A DNA stretch of 36,839 nucleotides from JADJYF01 sp050186725 (GCA_050186725.1 JBFWYG010000042.1:1-36839), one strand, 5' to 3'. Numbered from the stretch's first letter, positions 24,015-31,834 are shown. The notes: generated by a model not told the origin, from the letters alone. Made by a program: numbers and translations.

Positions 24015-25307
24015 ATGACAGACGCGCCCAAGAAGCTCGGCAAGTACGACATCCAGGAGGAGATCGGCCGCGGCAGCATGGGCATCGTGTACCGCGCCTT
24101 CGATCCCTACATCAACCGCGACGTGGCGGTGAAGGTGGCGATGGCCGAGGCCCTGCGCGACAAGGACTCGGGCGATCGCTTTCGCAAGATGTTCTTCAAC
24201 GAGGCGCACACCGCGGGGATGCTGCGCCATCCCAACATCCTCGACATCTTCGACGCCGGCGTCGACGGCGAGTCCTGCTACATCGTCATGGAACTGGTGG
24301 CGGGCGGCGGCACGCTCAGGCCCTACTGCCGCACGGACAAGCTGCTGCCACTGAACCAGGCGGCGGAGATCGTCTTCAAGTGCGCGAAGGCCTTGGACTA
24401 CGCCCATCGCCAGGGCGTCATCCACCGCGACATCAAGCCGTCGAACATCCTGCTGACCGCCGACATGGACGTGAAGATCGCCGACTTCAGCATCGCCCAC
24501 GCCGTGCGCCAGGACACCACCGCGACCATGCCCTTGGGCTTCGTCGGCTCGCCGCGCTACATGTCGCCCGAGCAGGTGCACGAGGACGTGATCACCAACC
24601 AGACCGACCTGTTCTCGCTCGGCATCGTCACCTACGAGCTGGTCACCGGCCATCATCCCTTCGGCGGCACGAGTTTCTCGGCGCTGGTCCATCGCATCGT
24701 GAACGAGGACCCCACGCCGCTCTCGACCTACCGGCACGACGTGCCGGACGTGCTGGAACGCATCATCCAGCGCGCGCTGGAGAAGAATCCACTGCGGCGC
24801 TATCGCATGGGACTCGACATGGCCATCGATCTCAGCATGGCCTTCTCGCACCTCGAGCGACCGCAGGAGGAGATCTCGGTCAACGCCAAGTTCGAGGCCT
24901 GCAAGCGCCTCGAGTTCTTTCGCGGCTTTCCCGATACGGATATCTGGGAAATCATCCGCGCCGGCGTGTGGCTGGAACTCGACGTGGACGAGCAGGCGGT
25001 GCGCGAAGGGGACGTGGACGATTCCTTCTTCATCCTGGTCGGTGGCGACGTCAACGTCACCAAGCAGGGCCACCACGTCAACAAGCTGCACGCCGGCGAC
25101 TGCTTCGGCGAGATGGGGTATCTCAACCGCATCAAGCGCACCGCCACCGTCACCGCCGACGGCCCGGTGCTGCTGCTCAAGATCAACTCGACCCTGATGG
25201 AACAGGTCACGGTCGACTGCCAGCTACGCTTCTACAAGGTATTTCTCAAGGTGCTCACCGAGCGCCTGTCCCGCACCACCGAGATGATGGTGAAGGCGGG
25301 CCTGTAG
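24015..25307 (+). CDS. Ser/Thr protein kinase fused to a cNMP-binding domain (paralog 1)
   Basis: A soluble 430-aa protein. Residues about 10-275 are a Hanks-type kinase: glycine loop IGRGSMGIVY (17-26), Lys40 (VAVKVA), Glu63 in the FFNEAHTAG helix, HRDIKPSN (137-144) with catalytic Asp139 and Asn144, and Asp157. The metal-binding triplet is DFS (157-159) rather than DFG, and SPEQ replaces APE. Residues about 295-430 are a cyclic-nucleotide-binding domain with GDCFGEMGYL (361-370) and KRTATV, the phosphate-binding cassette with its Glu and Arg retained. No membrane segment is seen. ATG 24015 matches the start of its paralog at 27222; the frame is open to a TTG at 23931. Substrates are unknown. 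It converges on pgi. Confidence 0.9.
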   Translation: MTDAPKKLGKYDIQEEIGRGSMGIVYRAFDPYINRDVAVKVAMAEALRDKDSGDRFRKMFFNEAHTAGMLRHPNILDIFDAGVDGESCYIVMELVAGGGTLRPYCRTDKLLPLNQAAEIVFKCAKALDYAHRQGVIHRDIKPSNILLTADMDVKIADFSIAHAVRQDTTATMPLGFVGSPRYMSPEQVHEDVITNQTDLFSLGIVTYELVTGHHPFGGTSFSALVHRIVNEDPTPLSTYRHDVPDVLERIIQRALEKNPLRRYRMGLDMAIDLSMAFSHLERPQEEISVNAKFEACKRLEFFRGFPDTDIWEIIRAGVWLELDVDEQAVREGDVDDSFFILVGGDVNVTKQGHHVNKLHAGDCFGEMGYLNRIKRTATVTADGPVLLLKINSTLMEQVTVDCQLRFYKVFLKVLTERLSRTTEMMVKAGL

Positions 25308-25325
25308 GGCCGATTTCAATCGGCC
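25308..25325. terminator. Stem-loop right after kinase 1 stop
   Basis: GGCCGAT (25308-25314), TTCA, ATCGGCC (25319-25325) forms a perfect 7-bp stem immediately after the TAG stop. It has no T-run. With the next hairpin it probably ends transcription between the converging kinase and pgi genes. Confidence 0.5.
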
Positions 25326-25347
25326 ATGCACGGCGCCTCAGTCAGCC

Positions 25348-25377
25348 GGGACAGACCTCACGCGGGGTCTGTCCCTT
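25348..25377. terminator. 10-bp perfect stem-loop between kinase 1 and pgi
   Basis: GGGACAGACC (25348-25357) and GGTCTGTCCC (25366-25375) pair perfectly around an 8-nt loop, followed by TT. It lies 15 nt from the pgi stop and can act on either strand. The palindrome also looks like the kind of sequence that recurs in REP-type repeat families. Confidence 0.5.
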
Positions 25378-25391
25378 CCGCACATGACGCA

Positions 25392-26990
25392 TCAGATCCC
25401 GCGCACCGCCAGGTAATCCGCCAGCGCCGCCGCTGTCGACGCATCATGATCCCCGTCCGCGCGGCCGGCCGTGATCTCGTCCAGCAGGCTGCCGGCCAGC
25501 ACCTTGCCGAGTTCCACGCCCCACTGGTCGAAGGCGTTGATGTTCCACACCACGCTCTGCACGTAGGTCTTGTGCTCGTAGAGCGCGATCAGCGCGCCGA
25601 GCGTCGCCGGCGTGAGCGCCTCCATCGTGATCAGGCTGCTGGGGCGATCGCCGGGAATGGCGCGGTGGCGGCCGAGCAGGTCGTCGCTCGTGACGCGGCC
25701 GCGCATCAGGCCCTCGGCCTGTGCCAGGCAGTTGGCGACCAGCATGTCGTGATGCTCGCGCAGGCCTGCGGGGTGGCTGAACGCGAGGATGAAGTCCACC
25801 GGGATGAGGCGCGTGCCCTGGTGCAGCAGTTGGAAGAAGGCATGCTGGGCGTTGGTGCCGAGACCGCCCCAGGTCACCGGGGCCGAGGCGTGGGTGAGCG
25901 GCGCGCCCTGGTTGTCGACGCGCTTGCCGTTGCTCTCCATCTCGAGCTGCTGCAGGTAGTCCGGCAGGTAGCGCAGGCGGTCATCGTAGGGCACCACGGC
26001 GCCGGTCTCGGCGCCGAGGAAGTTGTTGTTCCACAGCCCGGTCAACGCCAGCAGCACGGGCAGGTTGGCGGCGAAGGGCGCCGCGACGAAATGGCGGTCG
26101 AGCTCGCGCGCGCCGTCCAGGAATTCGCGAAAGCCGCTCATGCCGATGGCCAACGCGATGGGCAGGCCGACCGCCGACCACAGCGAGTAGCGCCCACCCA
26201 CCCAGTCCCACAGCGGGTAGACGTTCTCGGCCGCCATGCCGAACTCGACCGCCTTGGCGGGCGCCGCGCTGACCGCGACGAAATGCCGGGCGATGGCCTC
26301 GGGCGCGGGGAAGCGCGCCGCGAGCCACTGCCTGGCCGAGGTGGCATTGAGTCGCGTCTCGACGGTGGTGAAGGACTTGGACGTGATCAGGAACAGGGTG
26401 CTGGCCGGGTCCAGCGGTCGCACCACGCGCTCGAACTCGCCACCGTCGACGTTGGCCAGGAAGTGCACCCGGAGCGCGCCGTCGTTGCGGTGGCGCAGGG
26501 CATCGCAGGCGAGCTGCGGCCCCAAGTGTGAGCCGCCGATGCCGATATTCACGATATCGGTGATGCGCGCCCCGGAGTGACCGGTCCAGCGGCCTTTGCG
26601 CACGTCGGCGACCAGGGTCGCCATGCGCGCCAGAACGTTCTCGATCTCGACCGCCACCGCCTGGCCGTCGACCCGCGCCTGACCGCTGGCGCCGGCCCTG
26701 AGCGCGGTGTGCAGCACCGCGCGGCCCTCGGTGTGATTGATGACCTCGCCGGCGAACATGGCGGTGATGGCCGCGGCCAGGCCGGCGTCCTCGGCCAGGC
26801 GCAGCAGCAGGGTGAGGGCGGCCGCGTCGAGACGCTGCTTGGCGAAATCGAGCGTGAGCCCGGCGGCGGTGACGCGCATGCGCCGGGCGCGGTCGGGTTC
26901 GGCGGTAAACAGTTCGAGCAGGCTCCGCGCCGCGAGACGCCGCGCGTGGCCTTCGAGATCGGTCCAGAGGGGGCGAAGGGCTGCGTGCAT
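25392..26990 (-). CDS. pgi: Glucose-6-phosphate isomerase
   Basis: Interconverts glucose 6-phosphate and fructose 6-phosphate. The 532-aa product shows the sugar-phosphate-binding IGIGGSHLGPQLACDAL, the SIS-domain LITSKSFTTVETRLNA, WDWVGGRYSLWSAVGLPIA, GGLGTNAQHAFFQLLHQG with the catalytic-loop His, and NINAFDQWGVELGK near the C-terminus with the active-site Lys. The ATG at 26990 (MHAALRPLWTDLEGHA) fits the family; the open frame to 27080 adds an Arg-rich stretch with no similarity. It sits between two paralogous kinase genes, convergent with the first and divergent from the second. Confidence 0.96.
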   Translation of the reverse strand: MHAALRPLWTDLEGHARRLAARSLLELFTAEPDRARRMRVTAAGLTLDFAKQRLDAAALTLLLRLAEDAGLAAAITAMFAGEVINHTEGRAVLHTALRAGASGQARVDGQAVAVEIENVLARMATLVADVRKGRWTGHSGARITDIVNIGIGGSHLGPQLACDALRHRNDGALRVHFLANVDGGEFERVVRPLDPASTLFLITSKSFTTVETRLNATSARQWLAARFPAPEAIARHFVAVSAAPAKAVEFGMAAENVYPLWDWVGGRYSLWSAVGLPIALAIGMSGFREFLDGARELDRHFVAAPFAANLPVLLALTGLWNNNFLGAETGAVVPYDDRLRYLPDYLQQLEMESNGKRVDNQGAPLTHASAPVTWGGLGTNAQHAFFQLLHQGTRLIPVDFILAFSHPAGLREHHDMLVANCLAQAEGLMRGRVTSDDLLGRHRAIPGDRPSSLITMEALTPATLGALIALYEHKTYVQSVVWNINAFDQWGVELGKVLAGSLLDEITAGRADGDHDASTAAALADYLAVRGI

Positions 26991-27043
26991 GGCGCTGTCG
27001 AATCCTGGTGTGAGCGGGGCGCGGCGCTGGCGGCCGCGCCTCG

Positions 27044-27049
27044 ATTGTA
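27044..27049 (-). promoter_or_regulatory. Candidate -10 (TACAAT) for pgi
   Basis: The minus strand reads TACAAT, giving a predicted leader of about 45-50 nt before the ATG at 26990. No -35 is evident at 17 bp. Confidence 0.4.
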
Positions 27050-27120
27050 GCCGTCGAAATCCGTCGGTGGCGGTTCGCACCTCGCCGGTGCGCCGCTAGC
27101 CCGCCATCGAAAATTTGAAT

Positions 27121-27126
27121 TACTAT
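27121..27126 (+). promoter_or_regulatory. Candidate -10 (TACTAT) for the kinase 2 operon
   Basis: TACTAT lies at the end of an AT-rich patch (27108-27126) that is unusual for this genome. It would give a leader of about 90 nt, which contains a 9-nt direct repeat CCCGCAAGG (27177 and 27192). No -35 match is seen. Confidence 0.35.
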
Positions 27127-27221
27127 CGAGCGACGCTGTGTCCCACGGTTTCGCCCGTCACACAACCGGTGCCTCGCCCGCAAGGGGATCACCCGCAAGG
27201 TCCACGGACCAAGAGCAGCAC

Positions 27222-28517
27222 ATGAGCACAGAAGTCCTCGAACGGTTGGGCAAGTACCAGGTGCTGCGCGAGATCGGTCGCGGGAGCATGGGTACCGTGT
27301 ACCTCGGCTACGATCCGTACGCCGATCGCCAGGTGGCGATCAAGGTGGCCCACGCCGAACAGCTGAACGACGAAGAGGGCGGCGAGCGCTATCGCAAGAT
27401 GTTCTTCAACGAGGCGCACACCGCCGGGCGCCTCACCCATCCGAACATCATCGGCATCTACGACGCCGGCGTCGACGGCGAGATCTGCTACATCGTGATG
27501 GAACTGGTCGAGGGCGGCGCGACGCTGAAGACCTTCTGCAAGCCCGACACCCTCGCGCCGCTCGAGAAGGTCGTGGAGATGATCTTCAAGATGGCCAAGG
27601 CGCTGGACTACGCGCACAAGCAGGGCGTCATCCATCGTGACATCAAGCCGACCAATATTCTGGTCACGGGCACCGGCGACGTGAAGCTCGGCGACTTCAG
27701 CATCGCCCACCTGACCAAGATGGATTCGACCAAGACCATGCCGCTCGGCCTGGTCGGTTCGCCGCGCTACATGTCCCCGGAGCAGATCACCGAGGACTAC
27801 ATCACCAACCAGACCGACCTCTTCTCGCTCGGCATCGTCATGTACGAACTGTTGAGCGGCAAGCATCCCTTCGCCGCCGAGAATTTCTCGCGGCTCGTGC
27901 AGCGCATCCTGAACGAGGATCCGCCCGACGTCCGCCAGTTTCGGCCCGACATTCCGGAAAAGCTGGTGCGCATCCTGAACAAGGCGCTGACCAAGGATCG
28001 CGCGGGGCGCTACCAGATGGGCATGGATCTCGCGTCCGATCTCAGCCGCGCGTTCGACTCGCTGCTCGAGGCGCCGCAGGAGAACATCTCCGAGCAGGAG
28101 CAGTTCGTGGCGGTCAAGCAGCTCGATTTCTTCGATGGATTTCCCGACGCCGAGGTGTGGGAGATCGTGCGCGCCGGCAAGTGGCAGGACTATCGCAGCG
28201 GCGACCAGATCATCGTCGAGGGCGAACTCGACGATTCCTTCTACATCATCGTGCACGGCGAGGTGGCGGTGCAGAAGGGTGGCCGCGAGCTGCGCGCGCT
28301 GCCGGCCGGTGACTGCTTCGGCGAGATGGGCTATCTCGCCAAGACCAAGCGCACCGCGACCATCGTTGCCAAGGGACCGACCTCGCTGCTGAAGGTCAAC
28401 TCCACCGTCATCACCCAGGTGTCGCTGAACTGCCAGGTGCGCTTTCTGAAGGTGTTCCTGCGCACGCTGATCCACCGCCTGTCCGTGACGACGGAGAAGA
28501 TGTCGCAGGAGTACTGA
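27222..28517 (+). CDS. Ser/Thr protein kinase fused to a cNMP-binding domain (paralog 2)
   Basis: A 431-aa soluble protein with the same architecture as the gene at 24015, and clearly a paralog by eye along the whole length. Kinase motifs: IGRGSMGTVY (18-27), Lys41, HRDIKPTN (138-145) with Asp140, and DFS (158-160) again in place of DFG. The activation segment keeps Thr/Ser residues (KMDSTKTMPLG). The C-terminal cNMP-binding domain has SGDQIIVEGELDDSFYIIV, then GDCFGEMGYL (363-372) and KRTATIV. ATG 27222 is in register with the paralog's start. It is followed by only 3 nt before the sugar-dehydrogenase-like gene, so it probably leads an operon. Ligand (cAMP, cGMP or none) and targets cannot be read from sequence. 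Confidence 0.9.
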   Translation: MSTEVLERLGKYQVLREIGRGSMGTVYLGYDPYADRQVAIKVAHAEQLNDEEGGERYRKMFFNEAHTAGRLTHPNIIGIYDAGVDGEICYIVMELVEGGATLKTFCKPDTLAPLEKVVEMIFKMAKALDYAHKQGVIHRDIKPTNILVTGTGDVKLGDFSIAHLTKMDSTKTMPLGLVGSPRYMSPEQITEDYITNQTDLFSLGIVMYELLSGKHPFAAENFSRLVQRILNEDPPDVRQFRPDIPEKLVRILNKALTKDRAGRYQMGMDLASDLSRAFDSLLEAPQENISEQEQFVAVKQLDFFDGFPDAEVWEIVRAGKWQDYRSGDQIIVEGELDDSFYIIVHGEVAVQKGGRELRALPAGDCFGEMGYLAKTKRTATIVAKGPTSLLKVNSTVITQVSLNCQVRFLKVFLRTLIHRLSVTTEKMSQEY

Positions 28518-28520
28518 GCG

Positions 28521-29639
28521 ATGGCCCGCGGGCGCATCACCCAGGCCTGCCTCGCGCTCATCGCGCTGCTGTCCGGCGCCCACGCGAGCGGCGCGGTCGA
28601 TCTCTCCAGCCTGCGGCTGCCGCCCGGTTTCCGCATCACGCTCTACGCCGAGGACCTGCCGAGCGCGCGCCAGCTCGCGCTCGGCACGCGCGGCACCTTG
28701 TTCGTCGGCAGCCGCCGCGGCGGCAAGGTCTACGCGGCGGTGGACGCCGACGGCGATGGCCGCGCCGAGCGCGTGTCGAGCATCGCCGAAGGCCTGGCCA
28801 TGCCGACCGGCGTCGCGTTCCGCGACGGCGCGCTGTACGTCGCCGCCATCGAGCGCGTGCTGCGCTACGACGACATCGAGGCGCAGCTGGAACGGCCGCC
28901 GGCGCCGACAGTGGTCACCGCGGCTCTGCCCGACGACACCCATCACGGCTGGAAGTACATCGCCTTCGGGCCGGACGGCAAGCTCTACGTGCCGGTGGGC
29001 GCGCCGTGCAACATCTGCGAAGTGCCGTATCCCTACGGGCGCCTGCTGCGCCTGCCGGCCGACGGCCGCGGCGAGTTCGAGGTGGTGGCCGAGGGCATCC
29101 GTAACACCGTCGGCTTCGACTGGCACCCGACCAGTGGCGAACTGTGGTTCGGCGATAACGGCCGCGACATGCTCGGTGACGACGTTCCGCCCTGCGAACT
29201 CAATCGGATCACGCGCCCCGGCCAGCACTTCGGCTACCCCTACGTGCACGGCGGCGAGGTGCTCGATCCGGAATTCGGCGCCGGCCATCGCGTCGACGAG
29301 TTCACCGCGCCCGCGCGGAAACTCGGCGCGCACGTCGCGCCGGTCGGCGTGCATTTCTACCGCGGGCAGCAGTTTCCCAAGTCCTACGAAGGCGCGCTGT
29401 TCGTCGCCGAGCACGGCTCGTGGAACCGCTCGCGGAAGTCCGGCTACCGCGTGATGGTCGCGCACATCGACGCCGACGGGCGCGTCACGCGCTACGATCC
29501 ATTCATCACCGGCTGGCTTCAGGACGAAGAGGCCTGGGGACGACCGGTGGCCTTCGCCACGCTGCCCGACGGTTCGCTGCTCCTGTCCGACGACGAGGCC
29601 GGCGTGGTCTATCGCATCACCTACGAGGGCGCGCGATGA
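28521..29639 (+). CDS. Exported PQQ-dependent aldose/sorbosone dehydrogenase-like beta-propeller
   Basis: A 372-aa protein with an N-terminal signal peptide (residues 1 to about 25, ending SGAVD) and a six-bladed beta-propeller of the soluble glucose/L-sorbosone dehydrogenase family, which oxidises sugars in the periplasm with PQQ. Visible blade features are LPPGFRITLYAEDL, GTLFVGSRRGGKVYA, FGPDGKLYVPVGAPCNICE, GIRNTVGFDWHPTSGELWF, and EHGSWNRSRKSGYRV. The CNIC pair and the HGSWNR segment are common in sorbosone-dehydrogenase annotations. No PQQ-synthesis gene is in the window. It starts 3 nt after kinase 2 and overlaps the next gene by 4 nt. Confidence 0.85.
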   Translation: MARGRITQACLALIALLSGAHASGAVDLSSLRLPPGFRITLYAEDLPSARQLALGTRGTLFVGSRRGGKVYAAVDADGDGRAERVSSIAEGLAMPTGVAFRDGALYVAAIERVLRYDDIEAQLERPPAPTVVTAALPDDTHHGWKYIAFGPDGKLYVPVGAPCNICEVPYPYGRLLRLPADGRGEFEVVAEGIRNTVGFDWHPTSGELWFGDNGRDMLGDDVPPCELNRITRPGQHFGYPYVHGGEVLDPEFGAGHRVDEFTAPARKLGAHVAPVGVHFYRGQQFPKSYEGALFVAEHGSWNRSRKSGYRVMVAHIDADGRVTRYDPFITGWLQDEEAWGRPVAFATLPDGSLLLSDDEAGVVYRITYEGAR

Positions 29640-30259
29640 GCACGCTTGCAGACCTGGTCGCGGTCCTGCGCGAAGGACTGGACGTCGAGCAACCCGACTA
29701 CCTGCAACTGCTGTTCGAGCACTGGGTGGGCGAGGAGGCCGGCTGGCCGCTGGCAAGCGTCGCGCTGCCCCTGCTGGTGGGCATTCCCCCGGAGGACTGG
29801 CCGTTTCACCTTGACGACAGCGCGCGCGAAGCCGCGGCGGCGGCGCTGGAGCGGCTCGCGGGTGAAGCGCTCGGCGTGAGCGGCGATGGGCTGGTCAGCC
29901 CGCTCGCGCTCCGCGAGTGGGCGCGCCGCGAGGACGTGCGGCTGCCGGCCGCGGCCGAGCCGCTGCTCGACTTCGTGCAACAGACCGTGCCGCGCCTGGC
30001 CACGCAGGTGGCGTCCGCGTCGCGCGCCGCGCCCGACACGACGGCGCCCGCGCGCGAACGCGAGCAGGTGCTCGGCGCCGCGCTCGCATTGGTCACGCGC
30101 TTCACCGAGGACTGCCTCGACGGCGAGCGCATGTACGACCCGCGCCGCATCGCGCGGCGCATGCTGCTGCAGTCCGCGCTGTGGTTTCCCGACGGTCCGC
30201 CACGCATGGGCGAGGACGGCATCGTGGCCTTGATCGAGCCCTACATCCGCGGCTTCTGA
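29636..30259 (+). CDS. Uncharacterised 207-aa protein
   Basis: I do not recognise this protein. It begins MSTLADLVAVLREGLDVEQP and appears alpha-helical and cytoplasmic, with no signal peptide, membrane helix or Cys cluster. Notable segments are FEHWVGEEAGWPLAS, LLVGIPPEDWPFHLDD and near the end YDPRRIARRMLLQSALWFPDG. The middle is Ala/Arg-rich. Its ATG overlaps the stop of the dehydrogenase-like gene (ATGA at 29636-29639), so it is translated from the same mRNA as kinase 2. The frame, codon bias and tight overlap all support a real gene. Confidence 0.75.
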   Translation: MSTLADLVAVLREGLDVEQPDYLQLLFEHWVGEEAGWPLASVALPLLVGIPPEDWPFHLDDSAREAAAAALERLAGEALGVSGDGLVSPLALREWARREDVRLPAAAEPLLDFVQQTVPRLATQVASASRAAPDTTAPAREREQVLGAALALVTRFTEDCLDGERMYDPRRIARRMLLQSALWFPDGPPRMGEDGIVALIEPYIRGF

Positions 30260-30292
30260 GCGCCTTCCACGCGCGTGCCCCTCGCACTTCGA

Positions 30293-30805
30293 ATGCCTTG
30301 CCGTGTGCTGTGCGCGGTGCTCGCGCTGGGCGTGCCGGCGACCGGCGCGGCGGACGACGACCTCGTCGAACTGTTCGAGGCGCTGGGTGCGCCCGCACCG
30401 GCCGCGAGTGCGTCGGCGCCCCCTTCCGCTCGAGGCTCCACCGTGCGAGTCGCCGTCGAGGGCGTGCGCGATGGGCGCGGCCTCGTGCGCGTCCTGCTCT
30501 ACGATGACGCCGAGGCCTACACCTCGGGTGACGCCGCGCGCGCCGTCGGTTACGGCGACGCACCTGCCGCCGTCGGACGCGTCGATGTCGCCGTGAGCGC
30601 CCAGGGACCGGGGCCCTACGCCGCGTTCGCCTACCATGATGCGAACGGCGACGACGCTTTCGAACGCGTGGGCGGGCGACCGGTCGAGGGATACGGTTTC
30701 AGCGGAGGCGTCGACTACCTGCAGCCTCCGTTCGCGCGCGCCGCGAAGCTCACCGCGGCGGGCTCGGTGCGCCTGCTCTACCTGGAATCCGTCAGGCGAC
30801 GCTGA
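30293..30805 (+). CDS. DUF2141-like exported protein
   Basis: A 170-aa protein with a probable signal peptide (MPCRVLCAVLALGVPATGA) and a short low-complexity linker. The C-terminal domain matches the DUF2141 pattern: RVAVEGVRDGRGLVRVLLYD, then YAAFAYHDANGDDAFERVG and PVEGYGFSGG, the HDxNxD and GYGFS features of that family. Function is unknown. ATG 30293 begins the signal peptide directly; GTG 30275 would add six residues. Neither has a clear ribosome-binding site. It lies close behind the 207-aa gene. Its last 28 nt overlap the 3' end of trhO on the other strand. Confidence 0.75.
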   Translation: MPCRVLCAVLALGVPATGAADDDLVELFEALGAPAPAASASAPPSARGSTVRVAVEGVRDGRGLVRVLLYDDAEAYTSGDAARAVGYGDAPAAVGRVDVAVSAQGPGPYAAFAYHDANGDDAFERVGGRPVEGYGFSGGVDYLQPPFARAAKLTAAGSVRLLYLESVRRR

Positions 30806-31779
30806 GCACGTTCGGCGTCGTCCGCGGTCTGGGCGGTCCCCATCACGGCTCCGAGGTGCGTAACGCCGCGGCTGGCAGCCGCGGCCATCTGCCGCCCGCG
30901 CTCGATGTGCGCAGCGCGCCGCGCCGACTGTGCCGCGTCGTGACAGTAGGGGCAGCATTCATGCTCCATGAAGAGCGGCGACGCCCGATCGGCCGCCGAC
31001 AGCGGTCGCCGGCAGGCGTGGCAGGCGACGTAGTCCGCCGGCAGCAGATCCGGGCCGACCGCCACCCGCTCGTCGAACACGAAGCAGTCACCCTGCCAGC
31101 GCGTCCGGTCCGCGGGGACTTCCTCCAGGTAGCGCAGGATGCCGCCCGCCAGCTGGTAGACCTCGACGCCCTGGATCACGAGCCAGGCGCTCGCCTTCTC
31201 GCAGCGGATGCCGCCGGTGCAGAACATCGCCACGCGCTTCGCGCCGCTCGCGTCCAGCGCCGCCTGCATGCGCGCGGGAAAGTCGCGAAAGCGCTCGAGT
31301 TCGAGATCGCGCGCGCCGGTGAAGGTGCCGAGGCGCACCTCGTAGTCGTTGCGCGTGTCGATGAGCAGCACATCGGGCGCGGCCACCAGCGCGTTCCAGT
31401 CGGCGGGCGCCACGTGCACGCCGGTGCCCCGCGCGGGCGCCGCCTCGGGCCGGCCGAAGGTGACTATTTCGTTCTTGAGCTTCACCTTGAAGCGCCGGAA
31501 CGGCACGCGCGCGGCGCGCGCGCGGCGCAGATCGCTGAGCGGCGCGAAGCCCGGCCGGCCGCGCAGCAGGTCCAGCAGTGCGGCGATCGCCGCCGGCGTG
31601 CCGGCCACGCTCGCGTTCAGTCCCTCGTGCGCGAGCAGCACGGTGCCGCGCAGGCCCTGCGCGCGCGCCAGGTCGGCGAGTTCCGCGCCGAGCGCGGCCG
31701 GGTCGGCGAGTTCCACGAACTTGTAGAAGGAGGCGACCTCGACGTCGGCGTCGGGCGCTGCGGTGGCGATGGTGGTCAT
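30778..31779 (-). CDS. trhO: tRNA uridine(34) hydroxylase TrhO (rhodanese-domain, YceA/UPF0176)
   Basis: TrhO uses O2 to hydroxylate wobble uridine 34 of certain tRNAs to ho5U. That is the step before cmo5U is made by CmoA/CmoB. The 333-aa protein has an N-terminal acylphosphatase-like domain (GTVLLAHEGLNASVAGTP), then a rhodanese domain with LLIDTRNDYEVRLGTF and active-site Cys187 in FCTGGIRCEKAS. The C-terminal part has CHACRRPLS and ECCPYCHD, possible metal-binding cysteines. ATG 31779 gives the normal N-terminus. It is divergent from cmoB with 55 bp between the starts. Confidence 0.93.
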   Translation of the reverse strand: MTTIATAAPDADVEVASFYKFVELADPAALGAELADLARAQGLRGTVLLAHEGLNASVAGTPAAIAALLDLLRGRPGFAPLSDLRRARAARVPFRRFKVKLKNEIVTFGRPEAAPARGTGVHVAPADWNALVAAPDVLLIDTRNDYEVRLGTFTGARDLELERFRDFPARMQAALDASGAKRVAMFCTGGIRCEKASAWLVIQGVEVYQLAGGILRYLEEVPADRTRWQGDCFVFDERVAVGPDLLPADYVACHACRRPLSAADRASPLFMEHECCPYCHDAAQSARRAAHIERGRQMAAAASRGVTHLGAVMGTAQTADDAERAQRRLTDSR

Positions 31780-31812
31780 GCGTGGCGCGAATCGGTTGCT
31801 GGGCGGGCCGCG

Positions 31813-31831
31813 GCGATCATCGCATGATCGC
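31813..31831. promoter_or_regulatory. Inverted repeat just upstream of cmoB
   Basis: GCGATCAT (31813-31820), CGC, ATGATCGC (31824-31831) is a perfect 8-bp inverted repeat ending 3 nt before the cmoB ATG, in the 55-bp trhO/cmoB intergenic region. It could be an operator serving both divergent genes or a hairpin that hides the cmoB start. Confidence 0.4.
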
Positions 31832-31834
31832 GTC

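Noticed and set aside
27177..27200. CCCGCAAGG direct repeat as an operator or CRISPR-like repeat
   Set aside because: Only two 9-nt copies, 15 bp apart, in GC-rich DNA; too little to separate from chance.
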